Source: Marthasterias glacialis (Eukaryota > Echinodermata > Asteroidea > Forcipulatida > Asteriidae). From it: a stretch of DNA of 64,000 nucleotides. Of the stretch, positions 27,201-32,320 are shown piece by piece (position 1 is the first letter of the stretch; every line of letters begins with the position of its first letter). Both the position numbers and the translations under genes were made by a program. Below the pieces are notes generated by a model. That model worked only from the letters and a program-made list of their open reading frames with translations, did not search any database and was not told the DNA's origin. The stretch covers positions 8,761,352 to 8,825,351 of the forward strand of contig OU452240.1 of NCBI GenBank assembly GCA_911728455.2, in the 5' to 3' direction.

Positions 27201-30200
27201 AATCTAGGGTCATTTTGTCAAAATACGATTGTTATTGGAGGTCAGTGGTTGCCATGGCAACCGTTTGTTTGAACCCATATTACTCGTTTTTTGTGATTTT
27301 TTGTGATTTTGGGGCATTTTTTAGCAAAATGTTATGTTTTTAAGTATTTTTAGTGGCCAACAGTGATACCGAAATGTCACATGATAGTTTGAGATGCATT
27401 GTGGGAATCCAAAATGGCCGCCATTTTGGCGGCCATCTTGGATTTTGTATTTTTAGCTGTTTTTTAGGGGTTCGAACTTTGCAAAATTTTGTATCTATGG
27501 AATATTTTCAACATTATAATTTTGAACTTTTGAGGTCTAGAAATACTATAGATTTGTTAGTTAGGCCTCATAAATGCACACTCGGACCCTAAAAGGACTG
27601 TTTACATCGATTTTTAAGTGGAAAAATGTAAAAATGTGATTTTTTCCCAAAAATTACATAAAACAGCTTGTTTAGCGCCCTCAACGGTAACTCTGGTAAA
27701 GAAAAAAATGTTTATGTTCTTGAGGATGTCAAGAAAGACAAATTTGCAAAGTTTTACAGAATTCTGGCAAAAAATATGGAAATTATGGGAAAAATACGAT
27801 TTTTGACCAAAAATGGGCAAAAAAACTACAAAAATTACTTTTAATGCAATTTTTTTGAATTTTTTTTTGCACCATCATGTAGAACTCGGTGAAATACACA
27901 TTTGTGGCAAGTTTCATAAAAATCGGCCCAAGACTTTGGAAAATATGGAGGGGGGGCACAATGAGCCCCCCCCCCGGTCCCCGTAAGTCCAAAAAAAGCC
28001 CGGTCCTGATAGGGTTAACTTAGATGTATTGAATCTCCAATTGAGGTCCACGTATGAGTTAGTTTACAGTAGATGACGTCAAATTGGTCTTGTTAACTTT
28101 ATAGCTCGGGAGCATGAACTGAGACGTATCAATACTGAACAGAGACAAGACAAAGAACACAAGCATGCAAGAACATTTGAGTGAGTAGAACAATTATTCA
28201 GCATTATCTTATGCAGTATCATAAAATATGGTGATAAAGGGTAAAAGGTCAGAGTTTAATTTTTTTTATTTTAAGTCTAAATTTTAGAAGAAATTGAAAT
28301 GGTATTCAAATTTTTGGTGTAATTCCATTGCAAACCTTGTACACATTTATACTGTACTGCATTGTACTGTACATTAATTGCACATAAACATATATTGCAA
28401 ACATTAAACCTTAATTAATAAATGACCAATTATTATAATTGTATGAGCTGTGCTCCTTCAGGTTATAATTGCAGAAGAAATGAACTTTGAAATAACATAA
28501 GTTGGCATCTGATGATATTGTCAGTTATTAACTTACACTATTTCAAATCATCTTTAATTCTCATCTATGCATTAAGATTTAAGTTAATGTCAAGTTTCAA
28601 ACGATTTCAAGCTTGTAACTTGTTTTAGTATTAAATTTTTTTTTTTTTTTAACCTGTAACCAAAGGGTGCTATCAAAAGGGATGTAAAAAGCATTTGTTA
28701 GGAAACACAATAAAGTGTACCACTTTGCATCTCTCAGTCTCACGTTAGCAGTTTTAACAATGGTCGTAATCGACACCACCCATAAAAGTATTTCAACATG
28801 TGAATGGACAGGCAGATTTATTTCCATCAAAAATGGACGGACAAAGTGCCTTTCGTCCGTTTTTTTTATAAAACTTGAGACTAATTTAAGCAATAATTCT
28901 AATCAACTCAAGTTTGTTTCAGTATACTGCAGTATAAGCCTGCATGTCCATTCACATATTGAAATACTGTTGTGTGGTTTCAGGTACTGAAAAAAAAGAG
29001 AACCAGTGGAAAAACTGGTACCATGAGGGATGTAAAGTGTCATTGAAAGAGGTCAAGGTTCATACATCAATGCATACACAGAAACCATTAAGACATTCTC
29101 TTTCATATTGGCTACAAATACCTATAAAAAAAGATTGCAGTTCACATTTTCAATTTTTGGGCAAACAAAGTTCATATTTTGAAAGGAAAATTTGAAGGAT
29201 TTACCCACAAACCATACTGGTATGAATGATGTCTGTTAAGTGTCTTTATGAATGAAAACAAGCATGCATACATACAAGTAGTGTTAGGATTGGGGTAGGT
29301 ATAGATGGGGTTTATGGATGGGTTGGTGTATGGGACAGCCATAATAGAAATACATGTATGCTCATTCATTCTATCCTCTGCAAATGTATCATTGGTTGGC
29401 TGCATATAATATAAGAGTTGTAACATTCTACTTACTGTGTATTATTTGCAGATGGGTTCATACCAATGGTGGTATTAACACTGAGAGTGGTAGACAAAGT
29501 AGCAGTGAACCAAACCTACCTGTAATGAGTCCTGATGTATTACAAGGCAGGGTTCAACTCATGGTATGCTTAAAACAATCTCTCTACATATATGACACTT
29601 GATACACAGTACAGTTAAATAGAATCCCAATTAAACATTACTTTTTAAATGGTCATCTAATTTTAGGAGCGTTCCTAATTATGAACAAAAAAGGAACATT
29701 TTTATACATCTGTTCGGACTCTGTGATGTAATAAACCATGCCATGATAACATTTGTTTCTCTTCAAGCAAACTTGAATCCTCAATTCTGATTGGTCGATC
29801 CACAGCAACAGGAGTGTGATATATAGTCATATTGTATGGCCCATATCACACCCTGCTCTCTAGCAGGCTGTAAATTCATAAGTGACACGTTTGCTTGAAG
29901 ATAAATTCAAATGCGGCCTCGTTGGATATAGGATGCAGAAGCGCTATATTTTTTCGTATTCCACTCACGCTTGTGTAATAACTAATATTGTTGCGTATTT
30001 GAAGTCGCTTGACCTTTACTTCATAGATTAATGGAAGGTCAAGGTTAAGTGAGTTCAAAGTACACATAGAAGCGTTGATAGTAAAACAATGAGAATTTCC
30101 TTAAACAGTTCAAGGGATGATGATGAAATCTTATACAGGTATTTGAACCCTTGTGCAAAAATGCTCAATTTTTGTGATGTCTTCACAACATTATTATTAC

Positions 30201-32124
30201 AAGCAATTTAAGGTTTAAATTTGACAAAATACTACACAGTTGAACTGAAATGAGTACCTTGTTCATTTTGTTTTTGTAGTGATAAATATTTTATAGTTTG
30301 GTCACAAAAGTGCTTGACCTTTAAGTGCAAGGATTAATTTGGTAAATGGTATTCATACTGCGGTCTGAATTTGGTAAATGTTACAGTGAATATAACTGAA
30401 GTTTTTTACTACGGTCTGAATTTGGTAAATGTTACAGTTGCTGAAAAAAATAATGATGACATGCAAGGGCACCCTCTAGGAACACAATAAAGAAAGTTAC
30501 TTTTTCTGAAGTTAACGATGATTGGATCAAATTTTAACAAAAAGCCCATGAACACTGTTGTGATAATACCAGATTATTTTGCAAAGATTCAGAATGATAA
30601 TGTCATCAGACATTGTAATGTAAAGATATTTTTTCCACCGGAAAAAGGTGTAATTTGTTCCTGTTTTTGCATACAATATATTCACAACTAAACTAGATAA
30701 TGTGAAACATATAAAAGTTCCACCCAATCTGTGTTTGTCTCAAATGCCACACCTCAACATGTTTTTGTTGTTTATTTCTTATGAACTATGACTTGTGAAT
30801 TTATGAGAGTTATAATCCTATTTGTTCATTAGGGAAGTCCTTCATTGGAATTACAGTCAGTTGATGGAGCTAGTAGCATCAGTAGTACACCATACAGACC
30901 AAGGAGCCACTCTCTGTCATCACAACAAGGTAATCCAATTCTGACTGTTGGGACTACTCTGTAATCAGTCTTTCAACCAAGTAGTGTTGCTCAATGTTTA
31001 AGAATGAAAGGCCAGTTACCGTCAGGATTTCTTCCATTTTCTCCTGTCCAGGCTTACGGGATTTATTCTTGGAGTTGCTGGAATAATTTGTCTTAGAGAA
31101 ACCTTGACTTGACAAAACCAAGAGAACAAAGATTCTATCAAGAAAATGTCAAACATGTGTAGCATGAATTGCAGAACCTCAGCTGTGAGGTACGGCCTAG
31201 GATTGGTCACTCTGACTCCATTGAGCTGAAATGCCATGAATAAACAATGGTGAAAGACTCTTGATGTCTTGTAATCTTCTTTTTTGAACAAAATGACAAA
31301 GGTCTAGAGGTCTGTACAATACCCCCAAAATGGCGAAATATTAAATAAAATATTATGATTTTCTTTGCGTGGGTGAAACAAAGTGTTAGACAGCATGTGC
31401 GTGCTCTGTGCACACTCAGCAGTGGAATGTCCGGGTGACCTTTTGGCGTGTTTTAACGTTACCTGTTTGCTGGCTTGAAAAATATTTTAGATACACGCCA
31501 GCCAGCACCAACTGGTTAAAAAGTTGTTAAATAACACACATTTGGATCCTGTCATCGTGATGGAGTGAGTGTTAAAAATTGTCCATGTGACAAAATCTAG
31601 GATGAAATGTGCAGACTTGTCAATATGGCAAATACGGCCTATGTGTTTTTGAGTTATCTGTAATACTAGCTGTTATACTTTTATAAAACTCTTTGTTAAC
31701 CAGTTGGGGCCGAAATTCTTTTTTTTTTTGTTGTCCTGTCCCCCTGGCAGGATTTTTTTTTACGGAATTTGCCGACATCTTTTTTCTTTGAGGGTATCAA
31801 GAAAATGTCAAACATGTGTACCATGAATTGCAGAACCTCAGCCCTACCAGTCTGCCTTAACCAATCTGCAATGTATACAACACAACTAAATATCAAATAC
31901 TCATGCAGTGTGTTCAATAAACAATGGGCTCTAAATGTCAAATTTGCATCAAGGTTCTACATGTACTTTTCCCCTTAACTCTTGTTTTAACAGGATTTGA
32001 GCATGTTCGTTTTCCCGCCATCAAGACAAATTCAGCTCCTAGTGGAAGAAGTCGTGGGCCTGTCATTGATGGTAACAACAGAATACTCCGAAGAGGAACT
32101 AGTAGAAATAATACTCTTGTTTAA
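1..32124 (+). CDS. LRRIQ1: LRRIQ1-like gene, 3' part (20 exons, 5' end outside window)
   Basis: Overall gene model; exons are listed separately. Joined exons encode about 938 residues: an N-terminal acidic/serine-rich tract, a run of leucine-rich repeats (exons 3-9), a cap and linker (10-11), two IQ calmodulin-binding motifs (12-13), a low-complexity linker (14), and a basic helical tail ending at TAA 32122-32124. Family signatures as I recall them from vertebrate LRRIQ1 occur in order: VTTIKLHD before the repeats, EEW/QEW followed by GFKDSTTA across the exon 14/15 junction, and SPDVLQGRVQL near the end. Phases agree at every junction I placed; the junction around micro-exon 4 is ambiguous. 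Human LRRIQ1 is about 1720 residues, so roughly the first half is missing to the left. The biochemical role is poorly known; LRR plus IQ suggests a calmodulin-responsive scaffold, often linked to ciliated tissue (inference). An intact Gypsy element sits in the intron between exons 15 and 16. Confidence 0.9.
613..2236. mobile_element. Nonautonomous DNA transposon with TIRs, 1.6 kb
   Basis: The left end tttaaaggtgcacaccggc (from 613) and the inverted right end (to 2236) match except for one substitution and one extra T. Both ends are flanked by TA, which could be a TA or TTAA target duplication. The interior is locally GC-rich (960-1450) and includes a perfect 15-bp hairpin at 758-793. No transposase is recognised; a 138-residue minus ORF at 1303-1719 lies inside and has no recognisable domain. 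It fills most of the intron between exons 1 and 2. Confidence 0.7.
2956..3088 (+). CDS. LRRIQ1: LRRIQ1 exon 2 (pre-LRR)
   Basis: Acceptor tgtacag/c, donor gcacag/gtaatt. It encodes SSVQSTVKSDEARK and then LPDLTVAQLL, matching the family pattern LPxLTVxxLL just before the first repeat. The one-base start completes AG from exon 1 to a serine codon. The acceptor's pyrimidine tract is weak, so the start could move to another AG about 10 bp downstream. Confidence 0.75.
4015..4167 (+). CDS. LRRIQ1: LRRIQ1 exon 3 (first leucine-rich repeats)
   Basis: 51 codons in phase 0/0. It begins VTTIKLHDVSGCSLTSL, very close to the family sequence at the start of the LRR domain, followed by CTHLQCLEMNHCGVTHLHGL. 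Acceptor ctaatcag, donor ctacag/gtaaga. Confidence 0.9.
4756..4783 (+). CDS. LRRIQ1: LRRIQ1 exon 4, probable micro-exon
   Basis: Exon 3 ends in phase 0 but exon 5 cannot start in phase 0, so a short exon must lie between. After a pyrimidine-rich tract and aacag, the sequence encodes KLIEIHCIY, which fills the roughly ten-residue gap expected between the first two repeats. A consensus donor gtgagt ends it at 4783; the weaker gtgtcg would end it at 4787. Inferred from phase and alignment only. Confidence 0.5.
5230..5366 (-). mobile_element. tRNA-derived SINE
   Basis: Read on the minus strand, 5354-5301 contains an A box (GCTCAGTCGGTAGAG) and a B box (TGTTCAAATCCC) at tRNA spacing, but no foldable acceptor stem, so it is a SINE head rather than a tRNA gene. 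Two diverged copies of a 70-80 bp sequence flank it (5062-5130 and 5361-5441). Confidence 0.6.
5789..5908 (+). CDS. LRRIQ1: LRRIQ1 exon 5 (LRR)
   Basis: Encodes RTKLTQLLLADNKLTSIHGL, then LYYLQLCHNSITRT: two clear SDS22-like LxxLxLxxN repeats. The acceptor is cttgcag (start 5787, if exon 4 ends at 4787) or gcagag (start 5789, if exon 4 ends at 4783). It ends in phase 1 at acag/gtagga. Confidence 0.85.
6249..6442 (+). CDS. LRRIQ1: LRRIQ1 exon 6 (LRR)
   Basis: No ORF of this exon begins with ATG. From acceptor attccag it encodes DGLKSLSSLTRLDLNNNQL, then LQDLNLAHNHLSSV and LQRLDIQSNCLVE: three LRRs. It takes one base from exon 5, ends in phase 0, and has donor gttgag/gtatgc. Confidence 0.9.
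7087..7214 (+). CDS. LRRIQ1: LRRIQ1 exon 7 (LRR)
   Basis: Encodes MPPVENHVLLRELQLNDNSI and then WLPLLQHLHLAQNG. The pattern LLRELxLxDNSIS and W-LPLLQ is diagnostic of the family. Acceptor gttcag, donor atgg/gtaagc, phase 2 at the end. Confidence 0.92.
7837..7910 (+). CDS. LRRIQ1: LRRIQ1 exon 8 (LRR)
   Basis: Short exon encoding LINVADLKFCLMLKKIDMSN, the repeat following the WLPLLQ unit. Acceptor tttcag, donor taacag/gtaaat. Phases match both neighbours. Confidence 0.88.
8445..8538 (+). CDS. LRRIQ1: LRRIQ1 exon 9 (last LRR)
   Basis: Encodes DIDIVLNGLNGCIHLEDLCL and then EGNPVTQEDQYR. LxLxGNPxxQExxxR is the typical last-repeat/cap sequence of SDS22-like LRR proteins. Donor tacag/gtatat. Confidence 0.9.
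8561..8675. mobile_element. 115-bp MITE
   Basis: About 20-bp terminal inverted repeats: aagcctggttcatacttcat at the left and its near-complement at the right end. No coding capacity. It lies 22 bp after the LRRIQ1 exon 9 donor. Confidence 0.65.
9183..9335 (+). CDS. LRRIQ1: LRRIQ1 exon 10 (LRR C-cap)
   Basis: Encodes RGQVLERLPWLQILDTEAIS, the usual LRR-cap pattern (LPxLxxLD), and then a helical segment ending LLALYQQ. Acceptor ttttgtag, donor caaca/gtaggt. Confidence 0.88.
9587..9919 (+). CDS. LRRIQ1: LRRIQ1 exon 11 (linker)
   Basis: A 333-bp hydrophilic exon. It contains ALKHRHMHESGDMTDSKD, comparable to the YRHAHERGD segment after the LRR cap in vertebrate LRRIQ1, then a Ser/His/Gln-rich linker ending FQHLR. 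Phase 2 donor cctaag/gtatgc. Confidence 0.88.
9920..13510. other. LRRIQ1 intron 11, 3.6 kb
   Basis: Contains a C-run (10707-10722) and family 1 copy A with its insert. I see no exon-like sequence; the flanking exon phases are compatible without one. Confidence 0.6.
11212..12784 (+). repeat. Dispersed repeat family 1, copy A, interrupted
   Basis: Starts cagttggcgccag and continues acacgcaaatctttcccctg; ends gcggcaattggtt. The same sequence order occurs at 40868-41772 and 47203-47820. Homology breaks at about 11543-12503, where about 960 bp of unrelated, GC-richer sequence is inserted. That insert could be a solo LTR, but I could not define its ends. No protein is recognisable. Confidence 0.6.
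13511..13610 (+). CDS. LRRIQ1: LRRIQ1 exon 12 (IQ motif 1)
   Basis: Encodes RKAAVTIQSRWRGFIVRRDI, a canonical IQ motif (IQxxxRGxxxR) for calmodulin or EF-hand light chains. It begins one base after a strong acceptor (cctttctag) and ends IQ-CAG in phase 0, running directly into the second motif. Confidence 0.92.
13866..13994 (+). CDS. LRRIQ1: LRRIQ1 exon 13 (IQ motif 2 and acidic patch)
   Basis: Continues SSIQ/AMWRGYRVRKRL across the splice, completing a second IQ motif. It then reads YNEDDDDDMLYDEIDP, matching the acidic EESDEEYREIDLED region in vertebrate LRRIQ1. Exactly 43 codons. Confidence 0.92.
14853..14996. mobile_element. 144-bp MITE
   Basis: Imperfect terminal inverted repeats (ctgggttcgattttacaaag at the left, gcttcatgaaattgagcccag at the right) and inner matches around cttaagat. 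A possibly related degraded pair of ends is at about 45670 and 46068. Confidence 0.5.
15431..15711 (+). CDS. LRRIQ1: LRRIQ1 exon 14 (Pro/Ser-rich linker)
   Basis: Encodes NVDIEWFPSEMPSIP, then ARQAWCASPD, then a Lys/Ser-rich stretch ending ITQEW. PSxPxQAWL and EEWGFKD are family landmarks in this order. The TG at the end is completed to Trp by the next exon. Confidence 0.9.
15740..16060. repeat. Foldback repeat family 2, copy 1
   Basis: The inverted arms gtcgcagaatataatta and taattatattctgcgac form a stem about 110 bp across. The stem is followed by an AT-rich tail (tttataaaact, ccttgtca, caccccacactct) that recurs after the stem at 17136-17228. No coding sequence. Confidence 0.6.
16530..16615 (+). 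CDS. LRRIQ1: LRRIQ1 exon 15 (basic helix)
   Basis: Encodes GFKDSTTAELMMKRAKKLTK then RRKTK, equivalent to the family motif GFKDxxTAxxMxKRAxKMK. Acceptor acttag, donor caaag/gtaag. The downstream intron is about 9.5 kb because the Gypsy element (17920-25576) sits in it. Confidence 0.93.
17100..17500. repeat. Foldback repeat family 2, copy 2
   Basis: Two 43-nt arms, 17136-17178 and 17186-17228, are nearly perfect complements around a 7-nt loop, enclosed by outer arms (gagtggct / agccactc). The tail shares sequence with 15909-16050, and its far part (cactatatttttccttactccac) recurs at about 29938-29965. Confidence 0.65.
17931..18443 (+). repeat. 3 x 171-bp tandem repeat inside the 5' LTR
   Basis: Unit starts (tgctttgtgatgcatttcaag) at 17931, 18102 and 18273. 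Units differ at very few sites: cctgcaatg versus cctgcgatg in unit 2, and ggcttgc versus ggcatgc in unit 3. The same three variants occur in the 3' LTR (24507-25019). It lies upstream of the TATA box, in the expected U3 region. Confidence 0.93.
18532..18538 (+). promoter_or_regulatory. Candidate TATA box of the LTR promoter
   Basis: TATAAAA in ttgggtataaaaccaagg, just after the 171-bp repeats. The equivalent in the 3' LTR is at 25108-25114. Confidence 0.6.
19006..19023 (+). other. Primer-binding site, tRNA-Leu type
   Basis: TGGTGGCAGCGGTGGGAT lies 5 nt after the LTR. Its complement, ATCCCACCGCTGCCA plus CCA, is the 3' end of animal tRNA-Leu(AAG) as I recall it, an 18-nt match. Confidence 0.8.
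19128..20306 (+). CDS. gag: Gypsy gag polyprotein
   Basis: 392 residues from the ATG at 19128 (aaaATGa). An upstream in-frame ATG at 19071 would add 19 hydrophobic residues and is less likely. The middle (DNYDGSKSFDDWLTNLEL through ALKGRFSP) is a retrotransposon capsid domain; a predicted coiled coil follows (KIQRLEQAVQELQGVL). Near the C-terminus is one zinc knuckle, CWNCRQEGHRQYEC (CX2CX4HX4C, first Cys about residue 343). Forms the virus-like particle and binds template RNA. The stop TAA (20304-20306) overlaps the pol ATG by one base. Confidence 0.93.
   Translation: MSSRTDLTGQLNRTIRQLDEEIQSRRARLAEFGVILPQNPDDPCHGSAYLSGRIESRDTPTGVDRVNLVASTPDFDTPNTEYCSLPQCTRKSTCEPKNTTVSVGSVKPIVNPDNYDGSKSFDDWLTNLELCSQINGWSVEQKTRFLAVRLRGPALQVYTDLSDASKHDYSALVKALKGRFSPQGQSYLFRAKLKVRSRRKSEKLPELASDIRRLVAKAYPDISAELREELGKDHFIEALDLPEIRMQVRRAKPVNLGDALTTALEEEAFIQVEYNKVDMLQRIHVGANACQNEPCTSASLETKQPQEDLKVKIQRLEQAVQELQGVLTKQTERFRKPRGPIVCWNCRQEGHRQYECPYNNNLPRAQPVRTAGDKTNQQGNEGRLSMGPVPSQ
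20261..20301 (+). promoter_or_regulatory. Candidate -1 ribosomal frameshift site, gag/pol
   Basis: The heptamer GGGAAAC (20261-20267) is in the required phase (G GGA AAC in the gag frame). After a 7-nt spacer, GGCT (20275-20278) can pair with AGCC (20298-20301), and GGGC (20286-20289) with GCCC (20294-20297). The -1 frame stays open from the heptamer into pol, so slippage would give a Gag-Pol fusion. Confidence 0.7.
20306..24244 (+). CDS. pol: Gypsy pol polyprotein (PR-RT-RNase H-IN)
   Basis: 1312 residues in the -1 frame relative to gag. Aspartic protease: LLDTGSS, catalytic D26. Reverse transcriptase: LDLASGYWQ and YIDD at 451-454. RNase H: ILDADASDQGIGG (D598), then DHGSLRWL. Integrase: HHCC finger (H831, H-G-H, CQTCARR), then the DDE triad D900 (LDILGPL), D960 (HSDQGSNFES) and E996 (GLVERFNRT), giving D-X35-E. 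A GPY/F module (WKGPYEIKK) lies near residue 1137, followed by a hydrophilic tail without a chromodomain. No stops or frameshifts. It copies the RNA and inserts the DNA. The expected translation route is -1 frameshifting; reinitiation at TAATG is an alternative. Confidence 0.96.
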   Translation: MSNCQAQSTIFVRAKINKIDVKFLLDTGSSVTILHPHTWELQPLEVRQSLQPSNKSIVAVEGTTLEVLGCVEVTIEFGKLVRRHTIFVAPITQAGILGLDFLLLHEGTLDLPKRKLRFGLNEVPIVLNSVATNNCCRVSVAETVTIPSGQEAIVPGEVHVRGVGTKGGLLEPSSSYVAKDNSMLIGRTFAHCDKNNCVPIRMLNLKPDATTVYKGTQVAILQPAIVTQVVKQNDDSCNNQDLAPQLEDLYQQSSVHLTSNQQVALKNMLHNYDSVFSKDGELGRTNLVYHNIDTGDARPKRQPARRLPHHQRAEAQEQVEEMLKKKVISPSFSPWASPVILVKKKDGTTRFCIDYRKLNEVTYKDAYPLPRIDDSLDALSSSQWFSSLDLASGYWQVEVNPNDRCKTAFTTGSGLYEFNMMPFGLCNAPSTFERLMERVLAGLHWRTCLVYIDDILVFAPSFEEHTERLSEVLSKLSDAGLKLKPQKCFLYKKEVLYLGHIVSNQGISTDPEKIRKILEWPTPCNLADIRSFLGLCSYYRRFIKNFAHIASPIHKLTHKNVGFKWTNECEQAFQELKHKLTSADFLAFPDFSKPFILDADASDQGIGGVISQVQDGQERVISYGSRKLSKSERNYSVTKKELLAAVHFVKQYKHYLYGRKFTIRTDHGSLRWLSNFKDVQGQLARWIETLSAFDYEICYRPGSQHRNADSLSRMPFENDVEPINTDIKVKHKIISCSLSVFSGLDPAGLREAQRDDSVLAAIIQMKDNSSVRPPGSLIAGLSRETKGYWFIWDQLELKEGILYRRYEDQGSSFRQLVVPRSLQEQILELAHNSKTGGHLGRTKTFNKIQRNYYWIGYRTNIANWIRQCQTCARRKTPAPKFRSPLKPSLIGAPFERVALDILGPLPRSKKGNRYILIVMDYFTKWAEAYPLRNQEAETVAKVLVEQFFCRYGVPLSLHSDQGSNFESNLFQSVCRLLGINKTRTTAYHPQSDGLVERFNRTILAMLSMYVCEDQSDWDTHIPYVMMSYRASEQETTGISPNRMMFGREVNLPLDLLVSRNELSKEKYVTPEAYASEICGRMHKAFEMARNNIKGEQKRQKRLYDAKLKGKPYALGDKVWLYCPRRKVGLSPKLQSFWKGPYEIKKCISDAVYRIEDVKTHYRSVVHFDRLKPCHLSTSEQDSETNRDNTPEDSTPRGTSTRRPPTLWRDVTPLNAKGVPYDPDPPVDASFTSEIGNIQDDGAEIHNESETGVRMNATTDQSPDLPPRANSNTQSDGVDDALYDSDDNWTGRPIHQRRQRQPPLWMRTGDYVI
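24483..24495 (+). other. Polypurine tract
   Basis: aaggggaggg (24483-24492) plus ttg directly before the 3' LTR; primes plus-strand DNA synthesis in this class of element. Confidence 0.75.
24496..25576 (+). repeat. 3' LTR (1081 bp)
   Basis: Same length and, by eye, same sequence as 17920-19000, including the three 171-bp subrepeats at 24507-25019. It is followed by CTGC (25577-25580), the second copy of the target duplication. Confidence 0.96.
25621..25920. repeat. Diverged tandem duplication, about 189-bp period
   Basis: caatgttcaacaataaatta ... accatggtttaataaaacaattgttg at 25621-25735 recurs with many differences at 25810-25917. Noncoding; lies between the retrotransposon and LRRIQ1 exon 16. 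Confidence 0.6.
26098..26196 (+). CDS. LRRIQ1: LRRIQ1 exon 16
   Basis: First exon after the retrotransposon. It encodes DPLERYQMIKKGQE, then VVLPPKRRIERQEFFQ. Acceptor ccttgtag, donor ccaag/gtaaga; phase 1 on both sides matches exons 15 and 17, so the gene remains readable across the insertion. Confidence 0.82.
27086..28019. mobile_element. piggyBac-type nonautonomous element
   Basis: TTAA at 27086-27089 and 28016-28019 flanks perfect 16-bp inverted repeats CCCTATCAGGACCGGG (27090-27105 and 28000-28015). TTAA targets with CCCT-starting ends are the piggyBac hallmark. Just inside both ends are G-run/C-run hairpins around CACAATG (27102-27127 and 27951-27976). The interior is AT-rich without a transposase. 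Confidence 0.85.
28105..28180 (+). CDS. LRRIQ1: LRRIQ1 exon 17 (charged helix)
   Basis: Encodes AREHELRRINTEQRQDKEHK then HARTFE, a charged helix. Acceptor ctttatag, donor ttga/gtgagt. It is only 85 bp downstream of the piggyBac-type element. Confidence 0.8.
29452..29563 (+). CDS. LRRIQ1: LRRIQ1 exon 18
   Basis: Encodes WVHTNGGINTESGRQ, then EPNLPVMSPDVLQGRVQLM. This parallels the WLHTQVG ... LPELDPDVLNGGRVQL sequence near the C-terminus of vertebrate LRRIQ1. Acceptor tttgcag, donor atg/gtatgc, phase 0. Confidence 0.92.
29762..30010. repeat. Foldback repeat family 2, copy 3 (partial)
   Basis: The inverted pair cttcaagcaaac / gtttgcttgaag encloses a second inverted pair (gtgtgatat / atatcacac). 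It is followed by gcgctatattttttcgtattccac, resembling the tail of copy 2. Lies in the intron between LRRIQ1 exons 18 and 19. Confidence 0.5.
30833..30929 (+). CDS. LRRIQ1: LRRIQ1 exon 19
   Basis: Encodes GSPSLELQSVDGASSISSTP then YRPRSHSLSSQQ, a Ser-rich tail segment. Acceptor tcattag, donor acaag/gtaatc, phase 1. Confidence 0.82.
31011..31518 (-). repeat. Dispersed repeat family 1, copy D (reverse)
   Basis: Begins ccagttaccgtcagga and ends caccaactggtt, the complement of the family 1 ends. Internal matches include the complement of gacctttgtc and tgtgtgcacagac-like sequence. Lies in the intron before the last LRRIQ1 exon. Confidence 0.6.
31697..31850 (-). repeat. Dispersed repeat family 1, copy E (fragment, reverse)
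   Basis: aaccagttggggccg, then tcctgtccccctggcaggatt and ttctttgagggtatcaagaaaatgtc match the complement of the right end of family 1. The inner part gaaaatgtcaaacatgtgta also occurs in copy D at about 31143. Confidence 0.6.
31994..32124 (+). CDS. LRRIQ1: LRRIQ1 terminal exon 20
   Basis: Encodes GFEHVRFPAIKTNSAPSGRS then a basic tail RRGTSRNNTLV and TAA. Acceptor ttttaacag completes the phase-1 codon from exon 19. No AATAAA or ATTAAA is visible between the stop and the minisatellite at 32321. Confidence 0.83.
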
Positions 32125-32320
32125 AAGGTGATGTTTGTGAAGTAATCATGTATATGTAAGCTAATCTTCTACATACTTGGTTCAATTTCACAGATTTCCT
32201 CAACTCCTTTACTGTACTTTACTCCCAAATTTAATTCTCAGTCAGGCAATGCATACACAAATCTTTTGAAAATTCAGCTTCAGACGTTGAAATTATCACA
32301 ATCCTCACGTACTTATACCT

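Noticed and set aside
28715..29195. Plus ORFs between LRRIQ1 exons 17 and 18
   Set aside because: AT-rich intron sequence with no family match; exon phases join without them.
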